Assembly: GCA_021846445.1 (NCBI GenBank) | Contig: JAJZWY010000004.1 | Span: forward strand, 27,682-91,681 | Source of the DNA: a bacterium | GTDB lineage: Bacteria; Patescibacteriota; Saccharimonadia; Saccharimonadales; UBA4665 | Direction of reading: 5' to 3' | Length of the DNA: 64,000 nucleotides | Part shown: positions 33,294 through 41,431 of the stretch, one piece after another | Position numbering within the stretch: the stretch's first letter is position 1 | Layout: each line of letters starts with the position of its first letter | Translations under genes and position numbers: made by a program | The notes under the pieces: model-generated | Told to the model about the DNA's origin: nothing | Database searches by the model: none | The model's input: the letters and a program-made list of their open reading frames with translations, nothing else

Positions 33294-35735
33294 ATGGAGT
33301 TTTATAAACCATCAAAGATTGAGCCTAAGTGGCAAAAGATATGGTCTAAAAAAGAAATTTATAAAGCACAAGACTTTTCGTCAAAGCCAAAGTTTATAAT
33401 GCTTACAGAGTTTCCTTATCCGTCTGGAGATGGGTTACATATGGGCCATATTAGAGAGTATACTCTTGGCGATATATATGCTCGATATATCAGGATGAAT
33501 GGCTATAATGTATTGTTTCCAATGGGTTATGATGCTTTCGGTCTTCCTGCCGAAAATTATGCGATTAAACAGCATATTAGTCCACAACAGTCAACTTCAA
33601 AAAACATTTCTAATTTCAAGAAACAATTTGAAAAACTTGGTTTTAGTTTTGACCAATCAAGAGAAATAAATACATCAGATCCTAAGTATTACAAATGGAC
33701 TCAATGGCTTTTTTTGCAATTCTTTAAAAAGGGATTAGCCTATCAGGAGGATACCCTAATAAATTGGTGTCCATTCTGTAAAACTGGACTTTCTAATGAA
33801 GAAGTCATTAATGGACGCCATGAACGATGTGATACATTGGTGACAAAGAAGAAGCTAAAACAGTGGGTTTTGAAAATTACCGATTATGCCGAAAAACTTT
33901 TAACTGGTCTTAAGACAGTAGACTACCCTAAAAACATTGCCGATCAGCAAATTAATTGGATTGGAAAAAGTGAAGGTGCTTTAATTGATTTTGAAATCAA
34001 AAACAGTAACCAAAAACTTACAATTTTTACAACTGCTCATGATACTATTTTCGGAGTAACTTTCATGGTGCTTGCTCCTGAGCATCCATTAATAGCCAAA
34101 ATTACTAAAGATGAGCAAATAGCTAGTGTTCGATCTTATCAAAAGATGGCTGAATCAAAAAGTGACTTAGATCGACAGGATGACAATAATCCCAAAACGG
34201 GGGTATTTACCGGTGCTTATGCTATTAATCCATTAAATGGGTCACATATACCCATTTGGATTTCTGATTATGTTTTAATGAATTACGGTACAGGGGCAAT
34301 AATGTCCGTACCAGGTAATGATTTAAGGGATTATCAGTTTGCTAAAAAATATGAGCTTCCAATAATCTACACATCGAAAGAAAATGAGTTTGTTTCATAT
34401 CAAGACCAAATTAAAAAAGATCCGACTAAATATATTATGGCTCATTCGGAAGAATTTTCGGGTTTAACTTTTAAGGAGGGCAGAAAAAGGATTCTTAAAT
34501 TAATTGAGGACAAAAAAATAGGGAAAAAACAAATTCAATACAGACTTAGAGACTGGATATTTTCCAGGCAAAGATATTGGGGAGAACCCATCCCAATTAT
34601 TCATTGTCCCGACCATGGAGCTGTCCCAGTTCCGGAGAATGAATTGCCCGTATTATTACCGAAAATAGATGATTATTTACCTAGTGATGATGGGCTAAGC
34701 CCGTTAAGCAAAGTAGAACAATTTGTAAACACAACTTGTCCTATTTGCAATAAACCCTCAAAGAGAGAAACGAATACAATGCCTAATTGGGCGGGCAGTA
34801 GTTGGTACTATTTAAGATATTTTGACCCCAATAATGATCAACAATTTGCTTCGAAAGATAAATTAAAATACTGGGGTAAGGTAGATTTCTACTTAGGTGG
34901 AATGGAACATACTACTCTGCATCTGTTGTATTCTCGTTTTTGGCATAATTTTCTTTATGATATTGGACTAGTCCCATTCCAAGAACCATATGCTAAAAGA
35001 AGAGGTCAAGGAATTATTTTAGCTACCGATGGAACAAAAATGAGTAAAAGCAAGGGGAATGTAGTTAATCCTATTGATATTATTGACCAAGGTTACGGGG
35101 CTGATGGGCTACATCTAGCAATTGCTTTTCTAGCTCCATATGATCAGACAACTCCGTGGAGTCCTGAAAGTGTAGTAGGGGCCTATCGTTTTTTAGATCG
35201 AGTTTATAGGTTATTCCAGAAAACTAAACTAGACTTTAGCCTCAAAGAGCTTGATTTTGATTTAGAATATCAGATTAATTATGTCATTAAGACTGTAACT
35301 GAAGATATTGAAGGTCTTAATTTCAACACAGCCCTATCAAGTTTAATGGAATATACGAACAAACTTTATAAACTTAGTACTCAGCCATTAAATAAAGATC
35401 AGTGGCAAAGGGCTCTTGAGACTTTAATTCAATTACTTGCTCCGTTTAGTCCTTTTTTAAGCGAGGAGTTATGGTCGGGATTATCCCGAAAAGGGTCAAT
35501 ACATCTTAGTGCTTGGCCTAAATATAGGGCGGAATATTTAATTAAAAGCAGTAATTTAATAGTTATTCAGGTTAACGGGAAATTAAGATCTAAAATAGAA
35601 GTTAGCTCAAACATTAGTGATCAACAATTAAAAGAGATAGTTCGAAATGATCCAAGAATTAAATCGATTATCGGTAATTCTAAAATCAGCAGATTTATAA
35701 TTGTTAAGAACAGATTGGTGAATATAGTTATATAG
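33294..35735 (+). CDS. leuS: Leucyl-tRNA synthetase
   Basis: 813 residues, class I synthetase. HMGH motif in GDGLHMGHIREYT, KMSKS in GTKMSKSKGNVVNP, the CP1 editing domain (TTAHDTIFGVTFMVLAPEHP), and zinc-type cysteines CPFCKTG and CPICNKP. It charges tRNA-Leu, one isoacceptor of which is encoded at 20671. Length and order of domains are normal for bacterial LeuRS. Confidence 0.97.
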   Translation: MEFYKPSKIEPKWQKIWSKKEIYKAQDFSSKPKFIMLTEFPYPSGDGLHMGHIREYTLGDIYARYIRMNGYNVLFPMGYDAFGLPAENYAIKQHISPQQSTSKNISNFKKQFEKLGFSFDQSREINTSDPKYYKWTQWLFLQFFKKGLAYQEDTLINWCPFCKTGLSNEEVINGRHERCDTLVTKKKLKQWVLKITDYAEKLLTGLKTVDYPKNIADQQINWIGKSEGALIDFEIKNSNQKLTIFTTAHDTIFGVTFMVLAPEHPLIAKITKDEQIASVRSYQKMAESKSDLDRQDDNNPKTGVFTGAYAINPLNGSHIPIWISDYVLMNYGTGAIMSVPGNDLRDYQFAKKYELPIIYTSKENEFVSYQDQIKKDPTKYIMAHSEEFSGLTFKEGRKRILKLIEDKKIGKKQIQYRLRDWIFSRQRYWGEPIPIIHCPDHGAVPVPENELPVLLPKIDDYLPSDDGLSPLSKVEQFVNTTCPICNKPSKRETNTMPNWAGSSWYYLRYFDPNNDQQFASKDKLKYWGKVDFYLGGMEHTTLHLLYSRFWHNFLYDIGLVPFQEPYAKRRGQGIILATDGTKMSKSKGNVVNPIDIIDQGYGADGLHLAIAFLAPYDQTTPWSPESVVGAYRFLDRVYRLFQKTKLDFSLKELDFDLEYQINYVIKTVTEDIEGLNFNTALSSLMEYTNKLYKLSTQPLNKDQWQRALETLIQLLAPFSPFLSEELWSGLSRKGSIHLSAWPKYRAEYLIKSSNLIVIQVNGKLRSKIEVSSNISDQQLKEIVRNDPRIKSIIGNSKISRFIIVKNRLVNIVI

Positions 35736-35837
35736 TATCTTGAGATAAAAATATATATTGAGTTAAGAAAGAATAAAATATATACTTTTACTTAGAGTAT
35801 TAAGTAAAATAACAGCCAAAAGGAGTAAAAAGTAATT

Positions 35838-35984
35838 ATGGGTAAGCCTAAAAAAAGGACTAGTCCGCGTAAGACTGGCTTGCGGAGAAGTCATCTGGTT
35901 GTTGACCTTGCGCGTAGGGTTAATGCTAGGTCTCCAGTTAAAGCCTTTACAACCAAGAAAGAATTTGGCAAAAAAAGCATCTAG
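35838..35984 (+). CDS. rpmF: Ribosomal protein bL32
   Basis: 48 codons, ATG to TAG. The N-terminus MGKPKKRTSPRKTGLRRSHL matches bL32, with the basic KPKKR(T/K)S...R(R)SH pattern; the cysteine pairs of zinc-binding bL32 are absent. AAAGGAG at 35818-35825 serves as ribosome site. Followed 25 bases later by nusB, so translation genes are grouped here. Confidence 0.85.
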   Translation: MGKPKKRTSPRKTGLRRSHLVVDLARRVNARSPVKAFTTKKEFGKKSI

Positions 35985-36009
35985 TATTTTAAAATTTAAT
36001 TAAAACAAA

Positions 36010-36516
36010 ATGGCATCAAATAGACATTTAGGAAGAATAATTGCGTTTCAAACTCTCTATGAAGAAGAGTTTAGGCTTGAAGCTGATGATCAGTCTTTTG
36101 ATCTCCGTCAAGTTTTAGACAGAAATGTATCAAGATACAAAGACGAAGTATCGGATGTAGATTTTATATCTAAGTTAGTTTTAGGGGTTAGTAAAGATCA
36201 TTTAAAAATAGATAAAATTATTCAACCAATAGCACCAGAATGGCCGATTAACCAAATTGCTAGGATGGATAGAATCATCCTCCGGATGAGTATATTTGAA
36301 CTTCGAAACGTTCCTGGTACGCCAGTAAAGGTAGTTATAAACGAGGCAATTGAGTTGGCAAAAGAATTTGGAGCGGAAAACTCCTCAAAATTCATTAACG
36401 GAGTACTAGGGACTTATTATAAGAATGAAATTGCCCCGAAGGAAAGCCAAAAAGAAAAAGCTACCAAAGCCAAAAAGAAAACTCCAAATATTCTTAAAAA
36501 GAAAGATTCTATTTAG
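36010..36516 (+). CDS. nusB: Transcription antitermination factor NusB
   Basis: 168 residues, all-helical RNA-binding protein that with NusE promotes rRNA transcription. ASNRHLGRIIAFQTLYEEEF at the start and MDRIILRMSIFELRN, PVKVVINEAIELAKEFG, SSKFINGVLGTYY later are NusB signatures. The last 25 residues are a Lys-rich extension not common in the family. Its TAG abuts the ATG of the Nudix gene. Confidence 0.92.
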   Translation: MASNRHLGRIIAFQTLYEEEFRLEADDQSFDLRQVLDRNVSRYKDEVSDVDFISKLVLGVSKDHLKIDKIIQPIAPEWPINQIARMDRIILRMSIFELRNVPGTPVKVVINEAIELAKEFGAENSSKFINGVLGTYYKNEIAPKESQKEKATKAKKKTPNILKKKDSI

Positions 36517-37017
36517 ATGAAAAAACCTTTCCCACTAAAAACAATTAAAGGAATAGGCAGACGGAAGCCAGGCTCTATTAATGAAGTAGTTCACGAAACT
36601 ACATCAGGTGGGATAGTTTATCGGATCAATCCAAAAACTCAGCAAGTTGAACTTTTATTAATTAAAGACGTTAAGGGTAGATGGACTATCCCAAAAGGTC
36701 ACGTTGAGCCGGGGGAAGAAACTGGTGCGACCGCTGAGCGTGAAATTCGTGAAGAAACCGGTCTTTTAGACATGGAGGTTTTGTGCTGGCTTGGTAAGGT
36801 AAACTTTAGGTATAAACGGGAGAAGTCACTAGTTCTCATGGTAATGCATATTTGGTTAGTAAAGGCATTGGGAGATACCAATAAACTTGATCCAGAGGAA
36901 TGGTTAACAGATGTCAAATGGTTTAGTGCAAATGAGACAATTGATAAAATAGCTTATGAAGATATTTCTAAGATAATCCTCTTAGGGATGAAAAAAATAA
37001 GAGAAGGCGATTATTGA
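36517..37017 (+). CDS. Nudix hydrolase
   Basis: 166 residues. Nudix box GHVEPGEETGATAEREIREETGL at about 65-88 fits Gx5Ex7REUxEExGU. N-terminal 20 residues are basic. Relatives hydrolyse diadenosine polyphosphates, NDP-sugars or oxidised nucleotides; the substrate is not readable from sequence. Sits between nusB and rnc with only three bases to each, so it is part of the operon. Some operon-linked Nudix proteins act on RNA 5' ends, a possibility only. Confidence 0.88.
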   Translation: MKKPFPLKTIKGIGRRKPGSINEVVHETTSGGIVYRINPKTQQVELLLIKDVKGRWTIPKGHVEPGEETGATAEREIREETGLLDMEVLCWLGKVNFRYKREKSLVLMVMHIWLVKALGDTNKLDPEEWLTDVKWFSANETIDKIAYEDISKIILLGMKKIREGDY

Positions 37018-37020
37018 TTT

Positions 37021-37713
37021 ATGGATAAAATAGATTATTCAAACTTTGCAAGTAATGTTTTAAAGATTGATTTTAAAAATATCGATCTATTAATTACTGC
37101 TCTAACTCATCGTTCTTTTTTGAATGAGCATCGCGGAACTGTCAAGGCTCATAATGAACGACTAGAGTTTTTAGGAGATGCTGTTTTAGAACTAGTTGTT
37201 ACTGAGTTTTTATATAAAAACTATAATAAACCAGAAGGAACATTAACAAATTGGAGAAGTTGTTTAGTTAAAACCGAAAGCTTAATTGAATCAGCTACAA
37301 TTTTAAACGTTGAACCATTGCTTCGCTTAAGCAAGGGAGAAAGACGAGGAAGTCAAAGAGCTAGACAACAAATTATAGCAAATTGTTTTGAAGCTATTAT
37401 AGGTGCTATTTATTTAGATCAAGGATATGATCAGACTAAACTATTTATAGACAAGTATATTATTTCAAAACTAGATAAAATAATAGAAGATGGTAGTTGG
37501 CTTGATCCTAAATCTCAACTTCAAGAAATTGTTCAAAGGGAGGAAGCTATTACTCCTAGCTATAAAGTAATTGATGAACACGGCCCAGATCATGACAAAA
37601 GTTTTAGCGTAGGGGTCTTTTTAAAAGATAAACAAATTGGTAGTGGAACAGGCGCATCTAAGCATATTGCTCAACAAAATGCAGCAAAAAATGCTTTAAC
37701 TAATTATTTATAA
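37021..37713 (+). CDS. rnc: Ribonuclease III
   Basis: 230 residues. RNase III signature NERLEFLGDAVLELVV with catalytic acids, second acid cluster ANCFEAIIGAIYLDQGY, and a C-terminal double-stranded-RNA-binding domain (DPKSQLQEIVQ ... GTGASKHIAQQNAAKNAL). Processes rRNA precursors and other double-stranded RNAs. Standard length. Confidence 0.96.
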   Translation: MDKIDYSNFASNVLKIDFKNIDLLITALTHRSFLNEHRGTVKAHNERLEFLGDAVLELVVTEFLYKNYNKPEGTLTNWRSCLVKTESLIESATILNVEPLLRLSKGERRGSQRARQQIIANCFEAIIGAIYLDQGYDQTKLFIDKYIISKLDKIIEDGSWLDPKSQLQEIVQREEAITPSYKVIDEHGPDHDKSFSVGVFLKDKQIGSGTGASKHIAQQNAAKNALTNYL

Positions 37714-37768
37714 GAGCTTTGATTAGCAAATGAGACTACCGGATAAGGAAATAAAAATATTTAGTTAT

Positions 37769-37857
37769 AGGTAGTGGGTAAAGATCCGTCTTGTGTATAT
37801 CCAGATTATTAACTTCGGCTACTGAGTTGTTTGTCTAGACGCTTTAAGTGGCTACCT
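37769..37857 (+). ncRNA. Candidate structured RNA between rnc and rpsP
   Basis: Three nested helices over about 89 bases: AGGTAG (37769-37774) with CTACCT (37852-37857); TAAAG (37779-37783) with CTTTA (37842-37846); CGTCT (37787-37791) with AGACG (37837-37841). The two inner 3' strands are contiguous. The interior contains TTCGGC. No known family matches: the GGAAG of SRP RNA is lacking. The rpsP promoter follows 22 bases later, so this may be a separate RNA or the rnc 3' end. Secondary structure by eye only. Confidence 0.4.
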
Positions 37858-37878
37858 TTGTTATAAAAAATTATTGAA

Positions 37879-37907
37879 TTGACATAAGAGGTGATTTCTC
37901 CTAAAAT
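37879..37907 (+). promoter_or_regulatory. Promoter of rpsP
   Basis: TTGACA at 37879-37884 and TAAAAT at 37902-37907, spaced by 17 bases: a near-consensus sigma70 promoter, suited to a ribosomal protein gene. The leader to the rpsP ATG is about 45 bases. Confidence 0.8.
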
Positions 37908-37960
37908 AGGTCAAATAAGATTTATTAATTTAAGTTACAAAGAGAGACTTGAGATATTTA

Positions 37961-38404
37961 ATGTTAGTTATTAGATTGCAAAGAACGGGGAGAAAAAAAA
38001 TAGCTTATTTTAGGATAGTTGTCCAGGATTCCCGAAGAACGCCTACCAGTGGCAGAATCGTGGCTCAAGTAGGCCATTTTAACCCTCATACTAAAGAAAT
38101 TAAAGTAGATAAAGATGCAGTAGTTAAATATTTAACCTATGGGGCCAAACCATCGGATCGAGTTATTATGCTTTTAAAAGGACAAAAAATTGAATTACCA
38201 TCTTGGGTGAAGGAACCGATTAAACAAGCTAAAAAAGTTAGGTTCCCTCAAAAAAGAAGATCAACCAGAACGGAAGAAGAAATTTCGACTGAGCATAAAA
38301 AAACTACTCCGGAATCATCCGAAGAAACGCCTCAAGATGAACAGTCTATAGAATCCCCGGTTATCAACAATGAGTCTGATCAGCAAAAAACTGAAGAATC
38401 GTAA
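37961..38404 (+). CDS. rpsP: Ribosomal protein bS16
   Basis: 147 residues from ATG 37961; an in-frame TTG at 37949 would add four residues before the universal MLVIRLQRTGRKK and is unlikely. The S16 core runs to about residue 85 (PSDRVIMLLKGQ). The remaining 60 residues are a charged Glu/Ser/Thr tail, longer than in model bacteria (about 80-90 residues in total) and probably disordered. AGAGAGA precedes the start. Confidence 0.95.
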   Translation: MLVIRLQRTGRKKIAYFRIVVQDSRRTPTSGRIVAQVGHFNPHTKEIKVDKDAVVKYLTYGAKPSDRVIMLLKGQKIELPSWVKEPIKQAKKVRFPQKRRSTRTEEEISTEHKKTTPESSEETPQDEQSIESPVINNESDQQKTEES

Positions 38405-38497
38405 AAATACAGAAAATAAGAATCCAAAAATAGAATTTTTTAATTCTAAATCATTTTGGTATAATTAGGACTATAAATTAATGGGAGGATGTGCTAA

Positions 38498-38941
38498 ATG
38501 AATAGTATTGACGAACAATTCTTGGTATTTGTTGTAAAATCCTTAGTCAGCAAACCGGATGAAGTAAAAGTAGCTAGAAGTATCGATGAAAGGGGTGTTT
38601 TATTAGAATTGACGGTTAATCCCGAGGACCTCGGGAGAGTTATTGGGAAAAGGGGTGCCACTGCTCAGAGTATTAGAACTTTGCTCCGTGCTCTTGGAAC
38701 AAAAAATGATGCCCGCTATAATCTAAAGATTGTAGATAATGGAGAAAGTAGAGATTATTCTTCGTCTAACAGGGAACAGAACTCTAGTTCAGAGCAAAAT
38801 GTATCAGATCAAGAGGTTGATCAAAGCTTAGATTCATCAAGTCAAGAAACTTCTGCCAAAAACGAAGAAGAAGAAAGTTCCTCGGACAGACTCACTAAAA
38901 CACGTCAAGAGTTAAATGATTTAGATGATCTAGATATCTAA
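38498..38941 (+). CDS. khpA: KH-domain RNA-binding protein KhpA
   Basis: 147 residues. The KH core VNPEDLGRVIGKRGATAQSIRTLLRAL carries the GxxG loop (GKRG). Usual KhpA is about 80 residues; here a 65-residue Ser/Glu/Gln-rich tail is added. KhpA with KhpB (Jag) binds RNA and affects cell elongation. The rpsP-khpA-trmD order is common in bacteria, but rimM is missing between khpA and trmD. GGGAGGA gives a strong ribosome site, and TATAAT at 38459 could be an extra promoter. Confidence 0.9.
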   Translation: MNSIDEQFLVFVVKSLVSKPDEVKVARSIDERGVLLELTVNPEDLGRVIGKRGATAQSIRTLLRALGTKNDARYNLKIVDNGESRDYSSSNREQNSSSEQNVSDQEVDQSLDSSSQETSAKNEEEESSSDRLTKTRQELNDLDDLDI

Positions 38942-38971
38942 GTAGCTAAAATCTATTTGCAATTGTTGCTC

Positions 38972-39074
38972 GGATAAGCTAAAATCCTTTGCATAGTCTA
39001 GGACATAGACTAAAACCTTAAAAAACAAAAAAATTCAAAAAGCTCATTGCGAGCCATATGATTGTGGGAGCTTT
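38972..39074 (+). other. Chain of hairpins downstream of khpA
   Basis: Three inverted repeats in the khpA-trmD gap: GGAT/ATCC (38972-38987), TAGTCTA-GGACA-TAGACTA (38994-39012, perfect), and AAAGCTC (39039-39045) with GAGCTTT (39068-39074), the last overlapping an alternative GCTC-ATTGC-GAGC. They come before an intrinsic terminator at 39086. Possible 3' untranslated structure, small RNA or attenuator. Confidence 0.45.
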
Positions 39075-39085
39075 ATGTGAATAAG

Positions 39086-39113
39086 AAAACCATGTTTTTT
39101 GCATGGTTTTTTT
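39086..39113 (+). terminator. Rho-independent terminator of the rpsP-khpA operon
   Basis: AAAACCATG pairs with CATGGTTTT around a seven-base loop, followed by more T. It ends 27 bases before the trmD ATG. A TAAAAT at 39127-39132, eight bases before that ATG, could restart transcription as a leaderless trmD mRNA. Confidence 0.85.
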
Positions 39114-39140
39114 ATTATTTAACAATTAAAATGAACTAGT

Positions 39141-39797
39141 ATGAAAAAGATTCAAATTATTTCCCTATTCCCTGAGGTTTTTGAACCAATTTTATCTACT
39201 AGTATGCTTAAAAAAGCGAAAGATAATCTTGCCCTAGAGGTTAGTTATCTTAATCTGAGAGAATTTGGTATTGGACCTCGTAAAAATGTTGACGATACTC
39301 CATATGGTGGTGGAGATGGAATGTTGCTTAGAGTTGAACCTATGTTAAGGGCAATCGAAAAAGCTAAAAAAGAAGTTCCTGATTCAAAAGTTATTTTATT
39401 GACTCCAAGAGGGAAGACATATAAACAATCAGATGCACTTAAATTAGCTAGGGAGAATTTTAATTTAATTCTCGTTTGTCCCAGGTATGAAGGATATGAT
39501 GAACGAATTCTAAATTGGGTCGATTTATGCTATTCAATTGGAAACTATATCTTAACGGGCGGAGAGATTCCTGCAATGGTTTTGGTTGATTCAATCACTA
39601 GATTACTTCCTAATGTATTGGGTGGAGAAAAAAGCGTAATGATTGAATCTTTTTATGAAGATGATCAAACTCTAGAATTCCCACAGTATACACGCCCTAG
39701 GGAATTTTTGGGCTTAAAAGTACCCGAAGTTTTAATAAATGGTAATCACGCTCAAATAGATGCCTGGAGAAATAGTCACAAAAACATTAGTCATTAG
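39141..39797 (+). CDS. trmD: tRNA (guanine-N1)-methyltransferase
   Basis: 218 residues, SPOUT knot enzyme methylating G37 of tRNAs using SAM, which prevents frameshifting. DDTPYGGGDGMLLRVEP, LTPRGKTYKQ, CPRYEGYDERI and SIGNYILTGGEIPAMVLVDS with the catalytic-site segment LLPNVLGGEKS are all conserved. Slightly shorter than E. coli TrmD. Transcription appears separate from khpA because of the terminator between them. Confidence 0.96.
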   Translation: MKKIQIISLFPEVFEPILSTSMLKKAKDNLALEVSYLNLREFGIGPRKNVDDTPYGGGDGMLLRVEPMLRAIEKAKKEVPDSKVILLTPRGKTYKQSDALKLARENFNLILVCPRYEGYDERILNWVDLCYSIGNYILTGGEIPAMVLVDSITRLLPNVLGGEKSVMIESFYEDDQTLEFPQYTRPREFLGLKVPEVLINGNHAQIDAWRNSHKNISH

Positions 39798-39848
39798 AGT
39801 ATAATATCCAAGTAGATGTAATTTTAAATATAAGGGAACAATTTAAAA

Positions 39849-40235
39849 ATGATTAGATTTAATTTAATAAAACCAGTTTATGCTCATTGTGACTTGCCAT
39901 GCGGAGTTTATGACCCTGCCCAAGCAATGATTGAAGCAAAAAGTTTGCAAGCTATATTATCTAAATATCCTGGCCTTGATGAACACAATAAACAGCGAGC
40001 CATAATAATCAAAGAAGAAAGAGCTGAACTTGTAAAGAAACATCTAATGATACTTTGGGCAGATTACTTTAAAGAGCAGCATATTCAAAAATATCCCGAT
40101 TTACACAATCTATTTTGGTTAGCAATTAAACAAGCCTCTAAAGTTAAGCAGTCTCTAGATATCGAAAACGCTAATATTTTAATTCAAAAAATTAGCGAAA
40201 TAGAGAAAATTTTCAATGAGACTAAGTCGAGCTAG
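39849..40235 (+). CDS. sodN: Nickel superoxide dismutase
   Basis: 128 residues. The nickel hook HCDLPCGVYDP begins at residue 13 (H13, C14, C18, Y21), after a 12-residue leader MIRFNLIKPVYA; cleavage after A12 would expose His as residue 1 and its amino group as a nickel ligand. The rest is the four-helix bundle of NiSOD. It converts superoxide to oxygen and peroxide. The next gene, overlapping by 20 bases, encodes the maturation protease. All ligand residues are intact. Confidence 0.93.
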   Translation: MIRFNLIKPVYAHCDLPCGVYDPAQAMIEAKSLQAILSKYPGLDEHNKQRAIIIKEERAELVKKHLMILWADYFKEQHIQKYPDLHNLFWLAIKQASKVKQSLDIENANILIQKISEIEKIFNETKSS

Positions 40236-40542
40236 AAATATCTTTTTTTTAAGGAAAGTAGTGGGGGGTAGTATGTATCCATTACTTACTCCTAATCAGC
40301 TTATTTTTGGATCGAGCTTATTAAAAAAGAGAGTAAATAGGGTAGTTGTTTTTAGAGATAATGAGATTGATAAAGTAAAACTTATTTTAAAAAAAGATAA
40401 AGATAAATATTTTGTTGTTGGATCAAATTTAAATTTATCGACAGACAGTAGACATTTTGGTTGGATTAAAGATTCTCAAGTTATAGGGGTAATGATTTGG
40501 CCTAGAATAAAAAATAAAAAAAGTATTGCATTTAACATTTAG
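40216..40542 (+). CDS. sodX: NiSOD maturation protease (SodX-like S24/S26)
   Basis: 108 residues. VVGGSMYPLLTPNQLIF has the catalytic Ser (GSMYP) of the S24/S26 signal-peptidase superfamily, and a Lys-containing stretch NRVVVFRD.....KVKLILKK could supply the general base, though in S26 it usually reads near RGDVVVF. SNLNLSTDSRHFGW is the conserved box E-like end. Linked to sodN in many bacteria, it removes the NiSOD leader. No strong membrane helix is visible, unlike type I signal peptidases. Confidence 0.88.
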   Translation: MRLSRARNIFFLRKVVGGSMYPLLTPNQLIFGSSLLKKRVNRVVVFRDNEIDKVKLILKKDKDKYFVVGSNLNLSTDSRHFGWIKDSQVIGVMIWPRIKNKKSIAFNI

Positions 40543-40561
40543 TTCGATTATTATTAAAAAT

Positions 40562-40579
40562 AACCACTGTGAGGTGGTT
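40562..40579 (-). terminator. Terminator of the leftward drug-efflux operon
   Basis: Read on the minus strand, AACCAC-CTCACA-GTGGTT is followed by ATTTTTAATAATAAT. It lies 100 bases past the stop of the ABC permease gene at 40682. On the plus strand the same hairpin follows sodX but lacks a T run. Confidence 0.6.
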
Positions 40580-40580
40580 G

Positions 40581-40650
40581 TCGGAGATCCTGATCGACCT
40601 TCGGCAGGTGTTAGGGAAATTTATTTCATTAACACCTATAGCGATTTCCC
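40581..40650. other. G+C-rich element with two competing helices
   Basis: Between convergent sodX and the ABC permease. GGTGTTA (40607-40613) can pair with TAACACC (40630-40636); GGGAAAT (40614-40620) can pair with ATTTCCC (40644-40650). The two seven-base helices interlock, so they exclude each other or form a knot. Upstream CCTG...TTCG...CAGG (40589-40608) adds a further stem. The composition differs from nearby coding DNA. Confidence 0.45.
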
Positions 40651-40681
40651 CTATCTTTGGATGGGGGATTTTGCTTTTTGC

Positions 40682-41428
40682 CTAGGTTTGAATTCTTCTA
40701 AATTGCCAGACTCCATAAGCTATACAAACAACCAAAGTTATTAGAAGAGCAATAATATCCTTTTCTAGTCCAAATTTTGTTTGATTGATAAGAGCATAAC
40801 GCATCGCATCAACTGTATATGAAATTGGATTGACTTCAGCTATTATCCGAAGCCAGGTAGGGACATTTGTTAGAGGATACAGTGCCCCACTTAAAAAATA
40901 AAGTGGAAAAATTATAAACTGGTTGATTGCTTGAAATCCTTGCATGTCTTGAACAAATGAACCCAATCCAGAACTAAATGTAGCAATTGCAGTTGCCAAA
41001 ACAAACATAATTATTAGGGCAAAGAAGATCATATAGATATGAGAAACCCTAAAACCAATAATATAGGCAATTACTAAAACTAAAAAACCCTGTAATGTTG
41101 CCGTAGTTGCACCACCTAAGGCACCTCCAATCATTATTCTTAACCTTGATACTGGTGCAACCAAAGTTTCCTTTAAAAATCCAAATTGTCTATCAAAGAT
41201 TAACATTGCTCCGTAAAACATTGCTGAGAATAAAACTGTTTGAGCCATAATTCCAGGTACCAGGAAGTGTAAATAGTTTCCATCTCCAGCTTTTTTATAG
41301 ACAGAACCTAATCCATAACCTAAAGCAAGCAAGAAGAGCAATGGCTGACCAATTGCCCCAACTATTCTAGACTTACTTCTAAAATATTTTTTTATTTGCC
41401 TAAACCAAAGTATATAAATTTGATACAT
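40682..41428 (-). CDS. ABC-2 type transporter permease
   Basis: 248 residues, six membrane helices. VGAIGQPLLFLLALGYGLG, LRIMIGGALGGATTATLQGFLV and IIFPLYFLSGALYPLTNVPTWL are typical of the DrrB/NodJ-type permease domain (PF01061/PF12698). Together with the ATPase upstream it forms a daunorubicin-type drug or polymer exporter. It is the last gene of the marR-MFS-ABC operon. Confidence 0.92.
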   Translation of the reverse strand: MYQIYILWFRQIKKYFRSKSRIVGAIGQPLLFLLALGYGLGSVYKKAGDGNYLHFLVPGIMAQTVLFSAMFYGAMLIFDRQFGFLKETLVAPVSRLRIMIGGALGGATTATLQGFLVLVIAYIIGFRVSHIYMIFFALIIMFVLATAIATFSSGLGSFVQDMQGFQAINQFIIFPLYFLSGALYPLTNVPTWLRIIAEVNPISYTVDAMRYALINQTKFGLEKDIIALLITLVVCIAYGVWQFRRIQT

Positions 41429-41431
41429 AAT

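Noticed and set aside
33294..35735. Alternative genetic code (TGA as glycine)
   Set aside because: Conserved proteins use TGG for Trp, and several genes (for example at 8586 and 37017) end in TGA with proper downstream starts, so the standard code holds.
37769..37857. SRP (4.5S) RNA as identity of the structured RNA
   Set aside because: The conserved GGAAG apical motif and its partner strand are missing.
40526..40744. 72-codon plus-strand open frame after sodX
   Set aside because: It crosses the hairpin region and enters the convergent permease gene; no ribosome site and no recognisable protein.
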